Shown: one piece after another, positions 1 through 12,930 of the stretch
Numbering within the stretch: the stretch's first letter is position 1
How the letters are laid out: the number at the start of each line of letters is the position of its first letter
Assembly (NCBI RefSeq): GCF_016808095.1
Contig: NC_068973.1
Location: 30,064,077-30,128,076, forward strand
Length of the DNA: 64,000 bases
Direction: 5' to 3'
DNA from: Vigna angularis
Taxonomy: Eukaryota; Streptophyta; Magnoliopsida; Fabales; Fabaceae
Made by a program: the position numbers and the translations under genes
The notes under the pieces: model-generated
Databases searched by the model: none
What the model was told of the DNA's origin: nothing
Seen by the model: the letters and a program-made list of their open reading frames with translations, nothing else

Positions 1-112
1 GCTGAAGGTGTCGTTGTCGCCTACAAAAATATACAAGACAAAACACACAAAACAAACATATTAACAAAACAAAACTTTATACAACAAAAATCTAAAACCG
101 AACCGTTATTAG
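1..112 (-). mobile_element. 5' internal leader of a minus-strand LTR retrotransposon (cut by window edge)
   Basis: On the minus strand this stretch directly follows the tRNA-Asp primer site at 113-130, where the untranslated leader before gag would lie. No gag frame is readable before the window ends. The rest of the element would lie to the left of the window. Confidence 0.55.
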
Positions 113-130
113 TCCCCGGCAACGGCGCCA
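113..130 (-). other. tRNA-Asp primer binding site
   Basis: The plus strand reads TCCCCGGCAACGGCGCCA, the 3' end of plant tRNA-Asp including CCA. On the minus strand it is the complementary primer site, placed just after the LTR end as expected for reverse-transcription priming. It is 18 nt of perfect match and has no tRNA body around it. Confidence 0.85.
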
Positions 131-135
131 AAATT

Positions 136-2397
136 TGATACGACTGTCGCGGTCATACAAATTTGATTGCACGAAAATATGCAGTATAATACTAGGAAGT
201 GACTCCTAGGTCGTCTCTCAAGGACCAATTTGTGTGGTTCAGTCTTAGATTTAACACGAAGGGGGGGGTTGTTTGATAGTGTTTTGGTACGAAAAAACTA
301 AAATAGCAGTGTAGAAAATGAAATTGCAGTAAAAACAAAAAATACAGAAAATAGTAAAATACGAAACGCAATAAATTCAGAGAATGGTAAAAACAAAATT
401 TAACTTTTTAAACATAAAAGTAAAGAAAACCAGAAATAGGGACTGCAGTGAAAATAAAACTGATACAAATAAATCAAGTCGTGCGGTAAAAATAAAGCTG
501 AGAAAAACTGAATAAAGTTTTGAAAATGTAAATTGGAAACGAAATTTGATAGAACTAAAATGCAAAACTGAAATTTTTAGCAAAACAGAAACTGGAAATT
601 ACCATTAACATCAATTAAAATTCAATACATTGAAACTAGAAAATTGAAACAGACAAAACCCAAACCTCCCCAAAGGAGAGGAGGAAAAATAAACTCCAGG
701 AAATAAAACGTGGTTGTTGTCCTAAAACTACTCCCTAAATTCTAATAATCTCCTCTGCTGCTGCTTGACATTTTATAGCCAATTCTCTGGAATCTAGCCT
801 CCCTCCTAGTTTGCTCCAGCCGTGCCTAGTGTGCTTTCCAGTTTTGGTTTGTAGCAGGTTTTGTTTTTGTTTCCCGTAGGTTGAAGACTTTCTCCTACTC
901 TAGATGTGCCAAAATCAACAAGGTGGGCCCTCTTTCATTCAATCCACCAGAATTTGCGTTTTGTTGTCTCTAGCTTTCTTCACGGAAATTCTTCAACCGT
1001 GGGCTCCCACTCCAAACTGTTGTAGCTGCCATGGTCGTGAGCTTCACTTCTTTCAATTACATTGCAGCTGCTGTTTTCCTTTCCAAAGCCAAGCACACCT
1101 CTTTCTTCTTCCAACTTAGCTGGACCGTGGAAGTGCAGTCCAAACACTCTTCTCCTTTCACACTTTGTAGCTGCTGGACGTTCTTTTCTCTGGACCAAAC
1201 CTTCAAGCTTCTCTAAAAGTAAAAACAGTAGCTGCAGTGTGGAGGTTTTCTTCCAGGACGTGAGCTGCAGCGTGAAGGTTTGTTGTTGCTGCACCAGCCG
1301 TGTGTTGCTTGCTTCTTGGTTCCGTGAGCTTTTGCTAGAACAATTCTTAATGGTGGATGGACCTATATTTCAGCATGTAGCAGCTTACACCTTTGGAGCT
1401 CTTTGGACGTTAGCTTTCAACCAAGTGGTGGCCTCCTTAAAGTTCACGTTGATTGTTGGATGGGCAAGGTGAAAGCAACGTTTTCCCTTCTTTCATCCAG
1501 AAATGCTTTGGCTCTTCTTTCCTTCTTTTCCCATAAACTCCCACCTATACAACACATGTGTGATCTGCATTTTTCTTTTGGTGGGGCCGTGACATTCTTC
1601 CCTTCATAATACCAATTTCATAAACTTTACCATTGCATTTTGGAAGTCCTTTATGTGTATGTGAGCTTCAACTTCCAACGTGGGCCATGAAGCATCTTTC
1701 CTTGATAAAATTCAGACTTTGTTTTGGAGATGCTACGTAATATGGATCACTAAATAACAAAATAAAGCCTTGGGAATAAAAGTGAGTGGTGGCCCATATG
1801 TTGTCTCCTTTATAAAATGACAAAAGAAACACAACCAATGCAAGATGCACTCTTCTTTTTATATGGCCGTGACATTGATTCTTGTTCCTCTTAGAAACCA
1901 AATTGAAAACAAAAGAATTTTGCTTTGCATTATTTTTCCATGACCGTGAGCTTCCAAGCAAAGTGGTCCCTCCTTCATTTTATTTGCTACATGCTTGCTC
2001 TTTCTCTATGCCGTGACCAAATTTCTGCTCCAGCATTTCCGAGCTCCTTGTTTTCGTGTAATTTGGAAAGCACTTCACTAAAAATTAATTGTTCTATACT
2101 TCCATGGAATAAGCGTGCCTCCATGCCTCTTTCTTGTGTGTTAAAAGAAATTAATTCTTGGGCTCATTTTCATTTCTCATTTAATCTCTAAATATCCCAA
2201 ATTCTATTTCCAAAATTTTTCCTGCAATCAATAATGTAAATAATTAGCTCAGATAATTCAAATTAATTAAAATAAGAATTTCTGATCGAATTAAGCACAA
2301 TTAAGAAAAATAGGAAAATACTGGACATTTAAGCACAATTCCCTGATTAATTCTAGTACAGTAAACTAAGTGAAGTAAAGAAAATAATGATTCATCA
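136..2397 (-). mobile_element. LTR of a gypsy-type retrotransposon (minus strand)
   Basis: On the minus strand it starts TGATGAATCATTATTTTC and ends near CGTATCA, a few bases before the tRNA-Asp primer site. It is about 2.26 kb. Both ends match the complete solo LTR at 31999-35149, including the segment that reads as a GAGAGACGACC motif near the 3' end. The central part (about 900-2100) is enriched in CCGTGAGCTTC-like words, as in the related solo LTR. Short open frames inside it have no recognisable product. The right boundary abuts a piece of a different LTR family. Confidence 0.8.
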
Positions 2398-2560
2398 CAC
2401 ATATTCTTAAATGATGAGTTGTTCTTGAGTCTAGATGAGTTGTTAATCGCACAATTTTCTAGTATTACGAGTCTCTTGGGCAAACGATACCTGGTCTTAC
2501 CACGGTTTATTACTTGAACGATTTGGTGCACTTGCCAAAGAAATTAACAAGTTTTTTAGC
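2398..2560 (+). mobile_element. LTR end fragment of the same family as 29611-31142
   Basis: The reverse complement matches about 29700-29840, with the shared words GGCAAGTGCACC, CGTTCAAGTAATAAACC, AAGAGACTCGTAATACTAG and TTGTGCGATTAACAACTCAT. The orientation is opposite to that copy. No primer site follows it, so it is a broken piece rather than a working LTR. Confidence 0.7.
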
Positions 2561-4230
2561 TTAAGCGAAAAACTGATATGACGCCCAACACCTTAAAAAC
2601 TGGTTCTGCACCTAATTTTTGTTGTTGATTCTGAGCTTTCCTTTTCTCTGCACTCTTTCACACATTCCTTTTAGTGTGCTTTTGGACCTTTCTATTCAGT
2701 TGTTGACTATGGAATACTAATTTCACTTTGAGCTCACTTTGTGCAAGATAACATCTTTCTTAGAACTTTAAAGGTGTCAAAACCACCAGTGGTCATCCTT
2801 TGAGGCATGCATGAGCTGAGCAATGTATGGCTTGAAGATTTTGCTGCTCGTGTAGCATGGCCTGGGAGCCAAGCCCCTACTGATGGGGGAGGTGGAGCAG
2901 TTGCGGAGTATAAGCTACTAGAGGAGGAAGATGTTACATATGAAAAGTGAAGCTAGTGTTCTACATTGTTCGAGCTGCAAAGAGTCCATTTTGATCGGTT
3001 TTTCAGTTTTAATTTCCAGTTCTTATTTACTTTCAGTTTTTATGTTTTTGATTTCTTTTTGACTTGCCTAGTAGATAGTTCTTTTGCAATTGGTTTGGTG
3101 ATTCGAGTGAATCATATGTTATGCTTGAATTGAATACAAATCTTTTGTGCTTGCTCTTTATCTATGAAAATTTCTTTGAAAATTTAATTGAGATTATGTG
3201 GTTAAGTTTGTTGAATAGAGGTTGTGGTTGCTTGTATATGTTTAGATGGATGCTTAGTTTTAATTGTGATCAATATTCTTGGCATGATGTTTATCAATCT
3301 TTGGAACCCTGAGTAAACATGTGAGATGTTGTGCCCAGAGTTTATTGTTGAGTGCTATCACTTTGAAATCACAGTTGATTTTGCCTGAGTTTCTCTATTT
3401 GAACTATTTGCTTGCTTGTTACAAATGATCAAGGCGATCTTGTTCTTCAACCTCTTCTACATTTTTTAGCCTAAAAGCCAATGCAAAACACTTGAACCTT
3501 GAAGAAAAACTTTCTCAACCCTGGAACCTTAAGCTTATTGAAAAATCCTTAACCTCCTTACCTTAAGTTGAGATGAACATATATGTTAGGATGAGGAGAA
3601 TGGTTTAAGTTTGGGGGAGTTTTTGAAATAAGGGAGCATTGAGAAAATAGCAAAATGAGTCAAAAAGAAAGAAAAAGAAGAAAGAAGAAGAGAAAGAAAA
3701 ATGAATTCATTGAAAAAGAATTGGGAAATAAGTTGAGAAGTGGTTTATCCAATTGTGAAGCAAAGAGAGAGACTAATGCTATATCATGAAGTAAATTGTT
3801 TTATCTCTTAGCTCAAGGTGCTTTTTTATCCAGAAAAACTAATTTTTCTTCTTAGCCCAGCCACATTACAAGCCTTAAAAAGTCCTTGTGATGCTAACTT
3901 GCTTGTGAATGTGTTTGATATTGTGAAACGAACGACAAATTTAATTTGTGTAACACTGTGATAGTTGAGAGTTAGACACACATCCTTATACACCATTGTG
4001 CTTGAGTGAAACACTTTCCTTGGTGAAGGATGGTTCCATGCATTCAATGAAAACATCTTGTGGAACCCCGGATCCCAACGGAAATGTTGGTTTTTATGAA
4101 CATTATGGAGAGACGATTTGATCTCTCCCATTTTTCATAAAGGTCAATGACATCTAAAGTGCTAGTCTCAGTAACACCCGGTGGTTCTGGTTTCTAATAG
4201 CATAGTCAATGTCCATCTAGCCTAAATGAA
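2561..4230 (+). mobile_element. Degenerate internal remnant of an LTR retrotransposon
   Basis: A short coding-like remnant lies at about 2810-2950 (residues such as WLEDFAARVAWPG). It is followed by a purine-rich motif GTTTAAGTTTGGGGGAG at 3604-3620 and an AAAGAAAGAAAAAGAAG run at 3660-3710. This combination is typical of the 3' non-coding end of Athila-like gypsy elements. No intact gag or pol is left. The family assignment is inferred from these motifs only. Confidence 0.4.
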
Positions 4231-4836
4231 GAAGAACTCTTTCCTTCCAAACCTTATAATTATCTCCTTTCAACTCGGGAATACCACACTTGATATAAGA
4301 AAAATTCACAGATTGAGAAACTGCAAATTCAAAGTTACATGCTTATTATATAATTTGAGACTAAAATAAATGTCATGTTTTACTAATGCAAACATGTCTT
4401 TACCAATGAATTTATTAACATAAAACTTGCTTGTGGGCTAAAGTCCTACTCAATTAGACTTATTATCTTAATGATAAAACTATCAAATTATGTTCCTTTT
4501 TCTTAATTTCTGTGGGTAAATTAAAAAATATAATTTAATATTTTAGCCTAATTAATCATATAAATATAAAAAAATTCCTATGGATAGATTTTATCATATT
4601 AAATATAATTATTTACAACTAATGTTTCTCATATAACAAAACTTTATATACAATTTTAATTGATTAAAGATGTTGTGGCTACTCTTTAATTTATTAAAAC
4701 TATATTACTACTAAAACATTAATAATATATAAATATTTACATAAAATTCATAATATGCAAATATAGTAATAATAATGTATATTTTATTTGCACGTATAAC
4801 AACAAATATATACATAAAATATACATAATTATCAAT

Positions 4837-4838
<2 letters not shown>
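4231..4838. other. AT-rich intergenic DNA, no gene seen
   Basis: Only short AT-rich frames with no protein-like composition and no repeat boundary that I can define. Confidence 0.5.

Positions 4839-4888
<50 letters not shown>
4839..4888. repeat. (TA)n microsatellite
   Basis: About 50 bp of uninterrupted TA dinucleotides. Confidence 0.97.
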
Positions 4889-4889
<1 letters not shown>

Positions 4890-4937
4890 CAGGTTATGTT
4901 TGCGTATCATAATAAAACATATTATATATTATATGTT

Positions 4938-4939
4938 AA

Positions 4940-4975
<36 letters not shown>

Positions 4976-4976
4976 T
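4938..4976. repeat. (AAT)n microsatellite
   Basis: About 12 AAT trinucleotides in a row, 50 bp after the TA tract. Confidence 0.95.
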
Positions 4977-5666
4977 ACTATTATTATTTAAACAAAAAGC
5001 ACCAATGCAATAACATTTAATGTTTGTGTGAAAAAGAATAAAGCTGCAATGCAAATAAAGCTGCGAGAGGTCATTAAAATGACCTATAAAATAATAATAA
5101 CTAAAAATTGGGAATGGTTTAATTCTCATGTGCGTGGCAGAAAAGAAAATATAGGGTTCAAAGACAAAGCTGTAGTTACGACGCGCATAAACCCTTTCTC
5201 TATCTTTAATCAAAAGAACCTTCTTCATTCTCTTCATCAAGCAACAACATAGTTCAAGAATGGCCAAAGCCGAAAGGATCCAAACAGGGACGAGTCGCTG
5301 CAGAAATTGCTGAAGAAGCACAGGCATAGAAAATAGTCGCTCATCTACAGGTTAATCCCAGGACACTAAGGGGAAATCCTACAAACTCTCATGAACAACC
5401 AGATATCGCCGCAGGTCAAGCATCATACTATCATGCCGGGAAGACGATTCAAAAGCAGGAAAAAATAAAACGAAACGGTTCATCGTCCTGGGAATCCTAA
5501 TAATGGCTAATTTTATTATAAAAGCTCGGTTTAAGATTACAAGAAATTGTAATCAGGTTTTACGTTAATTTGGAAATTTTGTTTAGATTAAATAAATCAA
5601 AATAATAAAACCCGTAAATCTAAAAATCCAAATCAACAAAAACATGCAATGCAGAAGAATAAACTT
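4977..5666. other. Intergenic DNA with a short gene-like piece, unidentified
   Basis: Around 5190-5330 the composition becomes gene-like: a CT-rich leader, then ATG at 5261 opening a 17-codon frame (MAKAERIQTGTSRCRNC) that stops. It could be a relic first exon or a captured piece. I cannot identify it, and no continuation is visible. Confidence 0.25.
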
Positions 5667-5678
5667 GCTCTGATACCA
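5667..5678 (-). other. Possible initiator-Met tRNA primer binding site
   Basis: The plus strand reads GCTCTGATACCA, so the minus strand carries TGGTATCAGAGC, the usual plant LTR-retrotransposon primer site for initiator tRNA-Met. It is preceded on the minus strand by an ATCATT-like LTR end. The LTR that should lie at about 5680-6200 has no boundary I can confirm, so this may be an isolated relic. Confidence 0.4.
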
Positions 5679-7456
5679 AATGATAAAATAGCATAGTATA
5701 AAATTGACCTAAACATATTATATTAACATCTCCTGATAAAAAAACAATGGAAGCAAAATGAAAGAATAATATGCGTAATAGGCTCAGTGATAAAAACTAA
5801 AAGTAACTCATTTTCTTATATAAAGTCTAGTCATCACAAGTATCAAAATAAATGAACTTTAAGTTTAAAAATTAGTAACTGTTCATAACCTCTATGTAGT
5901 TAAAAAAAGAAAAATAATGACTTAATGATCACTTTATGTTACTTAAAAGTAGGAATCGAAAATTTTATAATATTTATTTTATATTTAAAAATAATGTTAA
6001 CATAAAGGAGTTGAAGAAGGTGCGAGAGGAGTAGTAATTGGGACTGCAAAGAAAGGAACAGAGGGTTCAGAGAGAAACATTTTGTATAGTTTAGAGAAAC
6101 TGAGAAACTGGAAAATATGAGACAGTAGGGGACACAACGAGATTTAAGTGCCCCAAGAGTCACGCTCTGATGTTTGGTTTGTCACCATGCCCGATAGTTG
6201 CTTCATTTAGCAAAGATTTGAACTTTGCTTTTTTTAATTATTTTAGTGAGTTTTGTGGTTGTGACACCTATAAAAGTTCCATCTGTGTTCCCTTCAATTG
6301 GATATATACATATACTATAAATATAAATACTACTAATTATAGATATGTTCATAATTTTCTCTGCTTATATACAAAAGTCGTACATTCAAACTGATTTCTC
6401 TTTTTAGCCCTTTTTTTATATAACAGAAAAATATGTTTTTTAATGTTTTTTTCATTTATTAGCTTAATTAATTTTTAAAAATCTCATAAATTTTGATATC
6501 TTTAATTTAGTTGGAATTGATTCATTATTTTATGAACACGAGTAGCAATTGGTATTTCTTAGTGCCAACATGGGGTGTATGTCAAGGTCAAGAATAAAAT
6601 TTGAAATCGGATATCATTATCATTTTGGAAGTAGATGAAATTGAATTTCATAAATATTGTAAATGAGTTCGGAAAGTGAGTAATTGTATATAAATGTCAA
6701 GAAGGTAGTAGTTATTTATTAAGGCTACGCACTTATGTGATCTCTGTCTGATTCATGCATGCACTTTTTAGTCTCATTTAACAAAACACGATTTAGTTCG
6801 ATTTAGTTGTTTCAGAAATGGTCATAATAAAACAGATATAGGCAAGACATATACTTCATTTTATTTTTGGATTGATGTATGAACTTTTCACTCAACTTTA
6901 GAAAAAAGTATCCTTTATAATTATACATAGAAGGAAAACTTCTTCCTTTAAAAATCGCCTGTAATATATTAAAATATATTTGTGGAATTTTGGTTAAATT
7001 ATACCATTTTGATAAAAGATATTCGGAAGGATTCTGCCAGAAATAATTGAGATGAGATTAATACATAGGTAAACATCCGACATCTAATATTTATTTCCTC
7101 TATTTCTATCACAAAATATCCTATTCAATGTATTTATTATTCATAGAGAAAAAGTCGTTTTGGTTGATCTTTCAACAAGCTGCTTGCTCTCGACTCATAA
7201 TTCCTTTGTTCGTAGATGATAATCAATCAATAGTTGACCCCGAGTCTTCACTTCCCTTCCATATTATTTAAAAAAAATAAAAAATATTGTTTCATGATTT
7301 GACAACGTTGAATGCATTCTTGGGAAGATCATTGGAAGGGGCAACTGAAGCTTATCATTGACCCCAAGTCTTTCTGAATCATTCATTGCATATACTTAGT
7401 AAATGATAGGAGCACACACTCATGATTAGATCAAGGTGAAAGAAAAACAGGTGCAG
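5679..7456. other. AT-rich intergenic DNA upstream of the WAK-like gene
   Basis: No coding region is supported. The first few hundred bases may be a decayed LTR belonging to the primer-site motif at 5667-5678. The last few hundred bases are presumably promoter for the receptor kinase gene, but I see no regulatory motif that I would defend individually. Confidence 0.45.
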
Positions 7457-10190
7457 ATGAGTGTGAATTCAAATCAGCTGCTACTTGTTGTGCTCCTGAT
7501 TGCAGCGGTAGCAGCAGCTAAAACTATACCTATGTCAAAGCCAAACTGCCCATCAAAGTGTGGCAACGTTACCATTCCCTTTCCCTTTGGCCTCACAAAC
7601 CCCTGTTCTCTCAACACCTCATTTCTCATCACTTGCGACAAAAGCCTTCCATTCTTGAAGACTACTACAGAAATGCGGCTCTTCAATACTACCGATGAAA
7701 AGGTGCAGGTGCAGGTGCTGGACATCTCACTCGACGGCCAACTTCACGTTTCATTGCCAGTTGCCACAAGTTGTGTCGATAACAAGAATGTTGAATCAGA
7801 CAATGATTATTCCTTTTTCATCAGGTTATACACACCTTTTCACCTATCATCCAAGCAAAACAAGTTAACTGTATTGGGCGCTTACACGGCAGGAATAGTA
7901 GCTGATGACTATTTAAGATCCCAGACAACATACGCTCCCACTTATTGCGTGTCCTTCTACAGCAGCGACCTTTACAACAAGACACATGACGAGTCATGCT
8001 CCGGCACTTTCTGTTGCGAGACTCCAATTCAACATAGGCTATCGGAATTCTACTATGCTTGTGCTGCAAATATCTTCGACTATAACTCAACCAGAAGGGA
8101 ATTTCTGTCCTACCCATGTGGTTATACATTTCTGGCTAAGGAGGGAGCCTACAATTTCTCCATGAGAGATTTCATCAATTTTAACAGAAGCAACACGTTT
8201 CCTGTGGTTGTGGATTGGGCCGTGGGGAACACGTGCCTAGATGCTCAGAAGAATGCTTCAAGCTATGCGTGTAAATCAAAGCACAGTGAATGTCACAATG
8301 CAGAGGTGGGACCTGGTTACCATTGTAAATGCTCCACTGGTTTTCGGGGAAATCCTTACCTATCTGATGGTTGTCAAGGTCTCTATATTCTCCTTCTTTT
8401 AACATAACTCATTTTTAATGTCTATCAATTTTATAAAACTACCTTTATTAGTTACTTCAAATTTAATGCACACAATATTAAAGCACTTTTACATTCATTA
8501 TTTATTTTAGGATTTAAATACCAAACTTGTTTTTGAGTTAAAACATCACATATTTTGAAACTGGTATGTTAATTATTTCGTATTTAGTATTGTTAACAAG
8601 TGTACAAATTAATGGGAAACTATACACAAATTGTGAACATTTTTTTCTTTAAAAGTCGTTAATTATCTTTCCAGATGTTGATGAATGTGTTGAGGAATCC
8701 CATGACTGTTTAAAGGGGAGATCAACATGCATTAACAGTCCAGAAGGGAGCTACAGTTGTTCTTGTCTAAAGGGATACGAAGGAGGTGGGAAAAATAATG
8801 GAAGCGGATGTGTTATCAGGAGTAACCGCAAAATCATAATTGCTTTAAGTAAGTATTCTTTTGTCTGTCAAAACATTATATTCTGCACTCGAGATCACGA
8901 TTAACTAGTTTTACTATTACAATATAATATTCCTGAAAGAAATTTCACTGCTATAAAAAACCATATTAATATAAACGATGATCAGGTGTGACTGGAAGTA
9001 TATTGGCACTTGTTGGGGGAACCTTATACGTGTACTGTGCATTAAAGAAAAGCAAACTCAACAGACTTAAAGAACATTTTTTTCAACTAAACGGTGGTCT
9101 GCTATTACAACAACAGTTAAACAGGTACAGTGGATCAAATGAATTGACAAAAATATTTAATGTGAAAGAACTAAAAGAGGCCACCAACAATTTCAATGAA
9201 GAGATGGTCTTAGGTGAAGGTGGGGAGGGAACAGTTTACAAAGGAATATTACCTGACAATAGAATTGTAGCAATAAAAAAGTCGAGAATTAGTAATCCAA
9301 ACCAAATTGAGCATTTCATCAATGAGGTGATTCTTCTTTGTCAAATCAACCATAGAAATGTGGTGAAACTCTTGGGATGTTGTTTAGAGACAGAGGTTCC
9401 CTTACTTGTTTATGAATTTGTTCCCAATGGAACTGTCTATGAGCATCTCCACGATCAAAGCAAATCTTTAAGACTTACATGGAAAAGAAGATTACAAATA
9501 GCAATTGAAACTGCTGGGGCCTTGGCGTACTTGCATTCTGCTACCCATGCACCAATCGTACATAGAGATGTGAAAACTTCAAACATACTACTTGATCACA
9601 ATCTCACTGCAAAGGTTTCTGATTTTGGAGCTTCAAAGATTATTCCTCTTGATCGAACTCAGTTAACCACTTTGGTGTTGGGGACACTAGGGTATCTTGA
9701 CCCAGAATACTTCCACTCAAGCCAGTTAACAAAGAAAAGTGATGTCTATAGTTTTGGAGTTGTCCTAGCCGAACTACTAACAGGAGAGAAGGCACTCTCT
9801 TTTGAAAGGCCAGAGCCTCACAGAAACCTAGCGATTCACTTCCATTCTTCAATGAATGAGGGTCAATTACTTGATATTGTCGATGGCCGCATAATAAACG
9901 AGGCAAATGTTGAGCAACTAATGGATGTTGCAAATATTGCAAGCCATTGTTTGAGGTTGAAGGGGGAGGAAAGGCCCACCATGAGAGAAGTGGCAATGAA
10001 ACTTGAAGGAATCAACATTGTGGAGAAGCGCCAATGGGAAAAAGTCAACTTATCATCAGAGGAGACTGAAACTCTTCTCAAAGCAACACCATCATCTTCT
10101 TTTAGTGTTGATGGTGTTAACAGAAGAAGCATGCATTCTAGCTCTGATATTTTAAACCGATTGTCCTCCTCCTTAACTAGTGGAAGATGA
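7457..10190 (+). CDS. Wall-associated receptor kinase-like protein (WAKL), 3 exons
   Basis: Exons are 7457-8378, 8675-8848 and 8986-10190, all with GT/AG introns in matching phase, giving about 766 aa. The start is the ATG at 7457, which opens a signal peptide with a hydrophobic [14 protein letters not shown] core. Upstream in-frame codons are not ATG. Exon 1 encodes a cysteine-rich galacturonan-binding WAK domain ([11 protein letters not shown]) and the first EGF-like repeat. Exon 2 encodes a calcium-binding EGF repeat starting DVDEC. Exon 3 holds the transmembrane segment (about residues 367-385) and a serine/threonine kinase. Kinase motifs are the glycine loop GEGGEGTV (about 442-449), lysine in VAIKK (463), HRD (558-560), DFG (578-580) and [10 protein letters not shown]. 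All catalytic residues are present, so this is an RD-type kinase predicted to be active. WAKs span the plasma membrane, bind cell-wall pectin outside and signal inside in growth or defence. The ligand of this copy is unknown. Confidence 0.95.
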
Positions 10191-10645
10191 TTAGCTGATA
10201 TTATTATAATAATTCATAAGATCGTCGTTATTCAAGACTAGATTCAGAGTAATGGATGTTATGTATTGTATGTTGTATTTTTTTTATTGCACAATGTGTC
10301 ATTATTTTTATTATTAAATGTTGTGTACTATTGATAGACTTTTTAGTTAATTCATCAGGATTATGTGCGGAGTTGGTGAATTGTCTCTCAAGTTATATTG
10401 GTTTTACAATTAATATTCAAGTGGAAATTGTGGTTGAGATGAAATGTAGCGTGAAATATCATATGCTTTTTCTCTTAAAAGTTATCACTAATATTTAATT
10501 AATTTTGTCAAGAATTTTGTAAGAGGAGTTGATGAGTGTTTTCTCAAGATATATTGGTTTTACTTTACAATAAAGGTAAAATTGTGCCATGTTCTTGAAG
10601 ATAAATAAGGTTTGTCAAAGTTGTTGTTTGCAGGCTCATTAGGTG
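10191..10645. other. 3' flank of the WAK-like gene
   Basis: AT-rich, with no further coding segment. It includes the presumed 3' UTR. There is a loose duplication of an ATATTGGTTTTAC-containing stretch at about 10395-10410 and 10550-10565. Confidence 0.5.
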
Positions 10646-10700
10646 GTTTGTGTGTGCGTGTGCATGTGCATGTACGTGTGCATGTGCATGTGCGTGCAAG
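10646..10700. repeat. GTGCAT/GTGTGC microsatellite
   Basis: Alternating purine-pyrimidine run of GTGTGCGTGTGCATGTGCAT type, imperfect, about 55 bp. Confidence 0.85.
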
Positions 10701-10739
10701 TGGACATGTGTGGGTCCATATACTAATTATATGAGTATA

Positions 10740-12310
10740 ATAAAAAAAATTAGATGAATCACTTCATATAATGATTAACGAGTCTAAGTATACACTAAAT
10801 ACATGAGTATAACATGAAATATTAAACGAGTTAGTCGTTGCACTGATCAGACAAATTTAACAATAAACAATAGATTAGTATATCCATACAATCACTAGAT
10901 AAGCATAGATGAATCATTTCGCACATTGATTAGACGTGTTTACGAATACCATTAGAAAAATTTATCCATGCACATAGCAACAAACACTAGACGAGTCAAT
11001 CCGTACATTGATAAAATGAACTTGACAATATACATTGTGCAAGTCTGTCCATACATAACTGTCCAACATGTTTGTCCATTCAATGATTAAACAAGTCCTC
11101 CAATACACATTAAATGAGTTTGTACATAGATTGATTAGATGACTTTGTCCATGCAATAATTAAATGAGTCTAACAATAGACTATAAATGAATATTTTTAT
11201 ACACTAATTAAACAAGTCTAGTATACATTAGATAAGTGTGTCTATACACAGATTAGACGAGTTTATTAACACATATTAAATGAATTTGTCCGCTTACTAA
11301 TTATATGAGTCTTGAAATAACCATACATGTTATACGATTATACTCATATACTGATTAAACAAGCCTAGCAATGCATATTAGACGAATTTATTAATGTATT
11401 GAATAGAAAATCTAACAATATACATTAGACGAGCCTTTTCATACATTGATTACACAAATATAGCATAAAAATTACATAAGTCTAACAATACAGAAATGAG
11501 ATTGTCCATATACTAATTAGATAAGTATAACAAAAAGTATTACAAAAATCATTTCATATGTTGATTAAAGGTCTATAACAAAAATGATTAGATAAGTCTA
11601 GGAATACATTGATTAGATGAGTAAAATAAAAAACATTATACGAGTTTATCAATGTATTTAATATTCGAGTCTAACAATACATTATACATAAATCATTCAT
11701 ATATTGATTACACAACTATAGTAATATACATTAGACAAGTCTTTTTACACACAAATTAGATTTTTAATGCAGATAAATCATTCTATTAATACACATTGGA
11801 CAAGTCTTTTAATGCAATAATTAAATGAATATTGCAATACATATTAAACAAGTTTTTTCATACACTGATTAGATGAGTATAACAAAAGACATTAGATGTC
11901 TATCCATGCATCGATTAGTATAGAAAAATACATTAGAGGAGTCATTCCATACATTGAATGAGTCTAAGAATACACATTGGACGAGTATGTCCATACACTA
12001 ATCAAACGAGTCTAACAACACACATTAAACGAGTTTGTCTATATACTGATTATATGAGTCTAACTATATACATTAGACGAGTCTATTAATACACATTAGA
12101 TGAATTTATCAATTATTTGATTAAATCGGTCTTACAATATATATTATGTTGGTCCGTTTATATCCGATTAAATAAGTAAAACAATACCCGTTAAACGAGT
12201 TTATCCATATACTAATTAGACGAATCTAATAACACATACTAAATGAGTTTGTCAATGCACTAATTAGACAAGTCTAGCAATATAAATTAGTTGTGTTTAT
12301 TCATACACTG
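10740..12310. repeat. Decayed 48-bp tandem array
   Basis: The words CATTAGACGAGT, TTTGTCCATACACTGATTAGA and GAGTCTAACAATACA recur throughout. Where it is best preserved (about 11975-12140), successive copies of CATTRRACGAG are exactly 48 bp apart. Each unit seems to be built from two related halves of about 24 bp, each carrying a TTA-GACGAGT core. Copies have drifted with many substitutions and small indels. The array contains no gene; open frames inside it come from the repeat. Confidence 0.85.
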
Positions 12311-12621
12311 ATTTGTATTTTTAGTGAGTTTACCTTACATGTTTTTACACACCCCTTATATTTTTAGACAATCTACTCTATAATTTACAAATGTTTATCC
12401 TATGATTTTTACAATGTCTACTATTCATATTTTTACAAATATATTGATATTTTAAACTTATAAATCATTTTTCAAGTTGATTTTACTTAAAACTTAATTA
12501 TAAACTTAAAAATATTTATTATTATTTTCTTAGCATTTAATCTCTTATAATAAACACATAAATAAACTCGAACCCATGGGTAGGTCTAAATTTAAAACTA
12601 TTTTCCTCTTGATGCACAAAT
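12311..12621. other. AT-rich flank between tandem array and CACTA element
   Basis: Nothing recognisable. The last three bases (AAT, 12619-12621) are the left copy of the CACTA target-site duplication. Confidence 0.5.
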
Positions 12622-12930
12622 CACTAGTGCAAAATACACTTTTTATAGCTACTTTTTTTACTTGTTTAAATTCACCAGCTATAAAAAATGATGCAATGGT
12701 ATTATCGTAAATAAGGTAAGTTCTTTTACACCGGTTATACTTATATTAGGTATAAAAAGTAAAAAAAAATGTTTTGAAACCGCTTCAACTTATAACCGGT
12801 ACAGAAATAATTTAAAGAAATTTTTCTATACCTAATAAAAGCTAAAACCGGTACAGGAATAACTTTAAAAAAAAACTTCTATACCTGATAAATGATAAAA
12901 TCGGTATAGAAGTTTGGAAAAATAATTACA
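12622..12930 (+). repeat. CACTA left terminus and subterminal repeat block
   Basis: Starts with CACTAGTG. Contains repeated ACCGGTT and AGGTATAAAAAG words in both orientations, mirrored at 23460-23757. In En/Spm elements such blocks bind the element's own regulatory protein. Confidence 0.8.

Noticed and set aside
4929..5327. 132-codon minus-strand frame ending in a tyrosine run
   Set aside because: The tyrosine run is the (AAT)n microsatellite and the rest has no protein-like features.
7436..7456. Upstream start for the WAK-like gene
   Set aside because: The codon at 7436 is GTG; the ATG at 7457 leads directly into the signal peptide.
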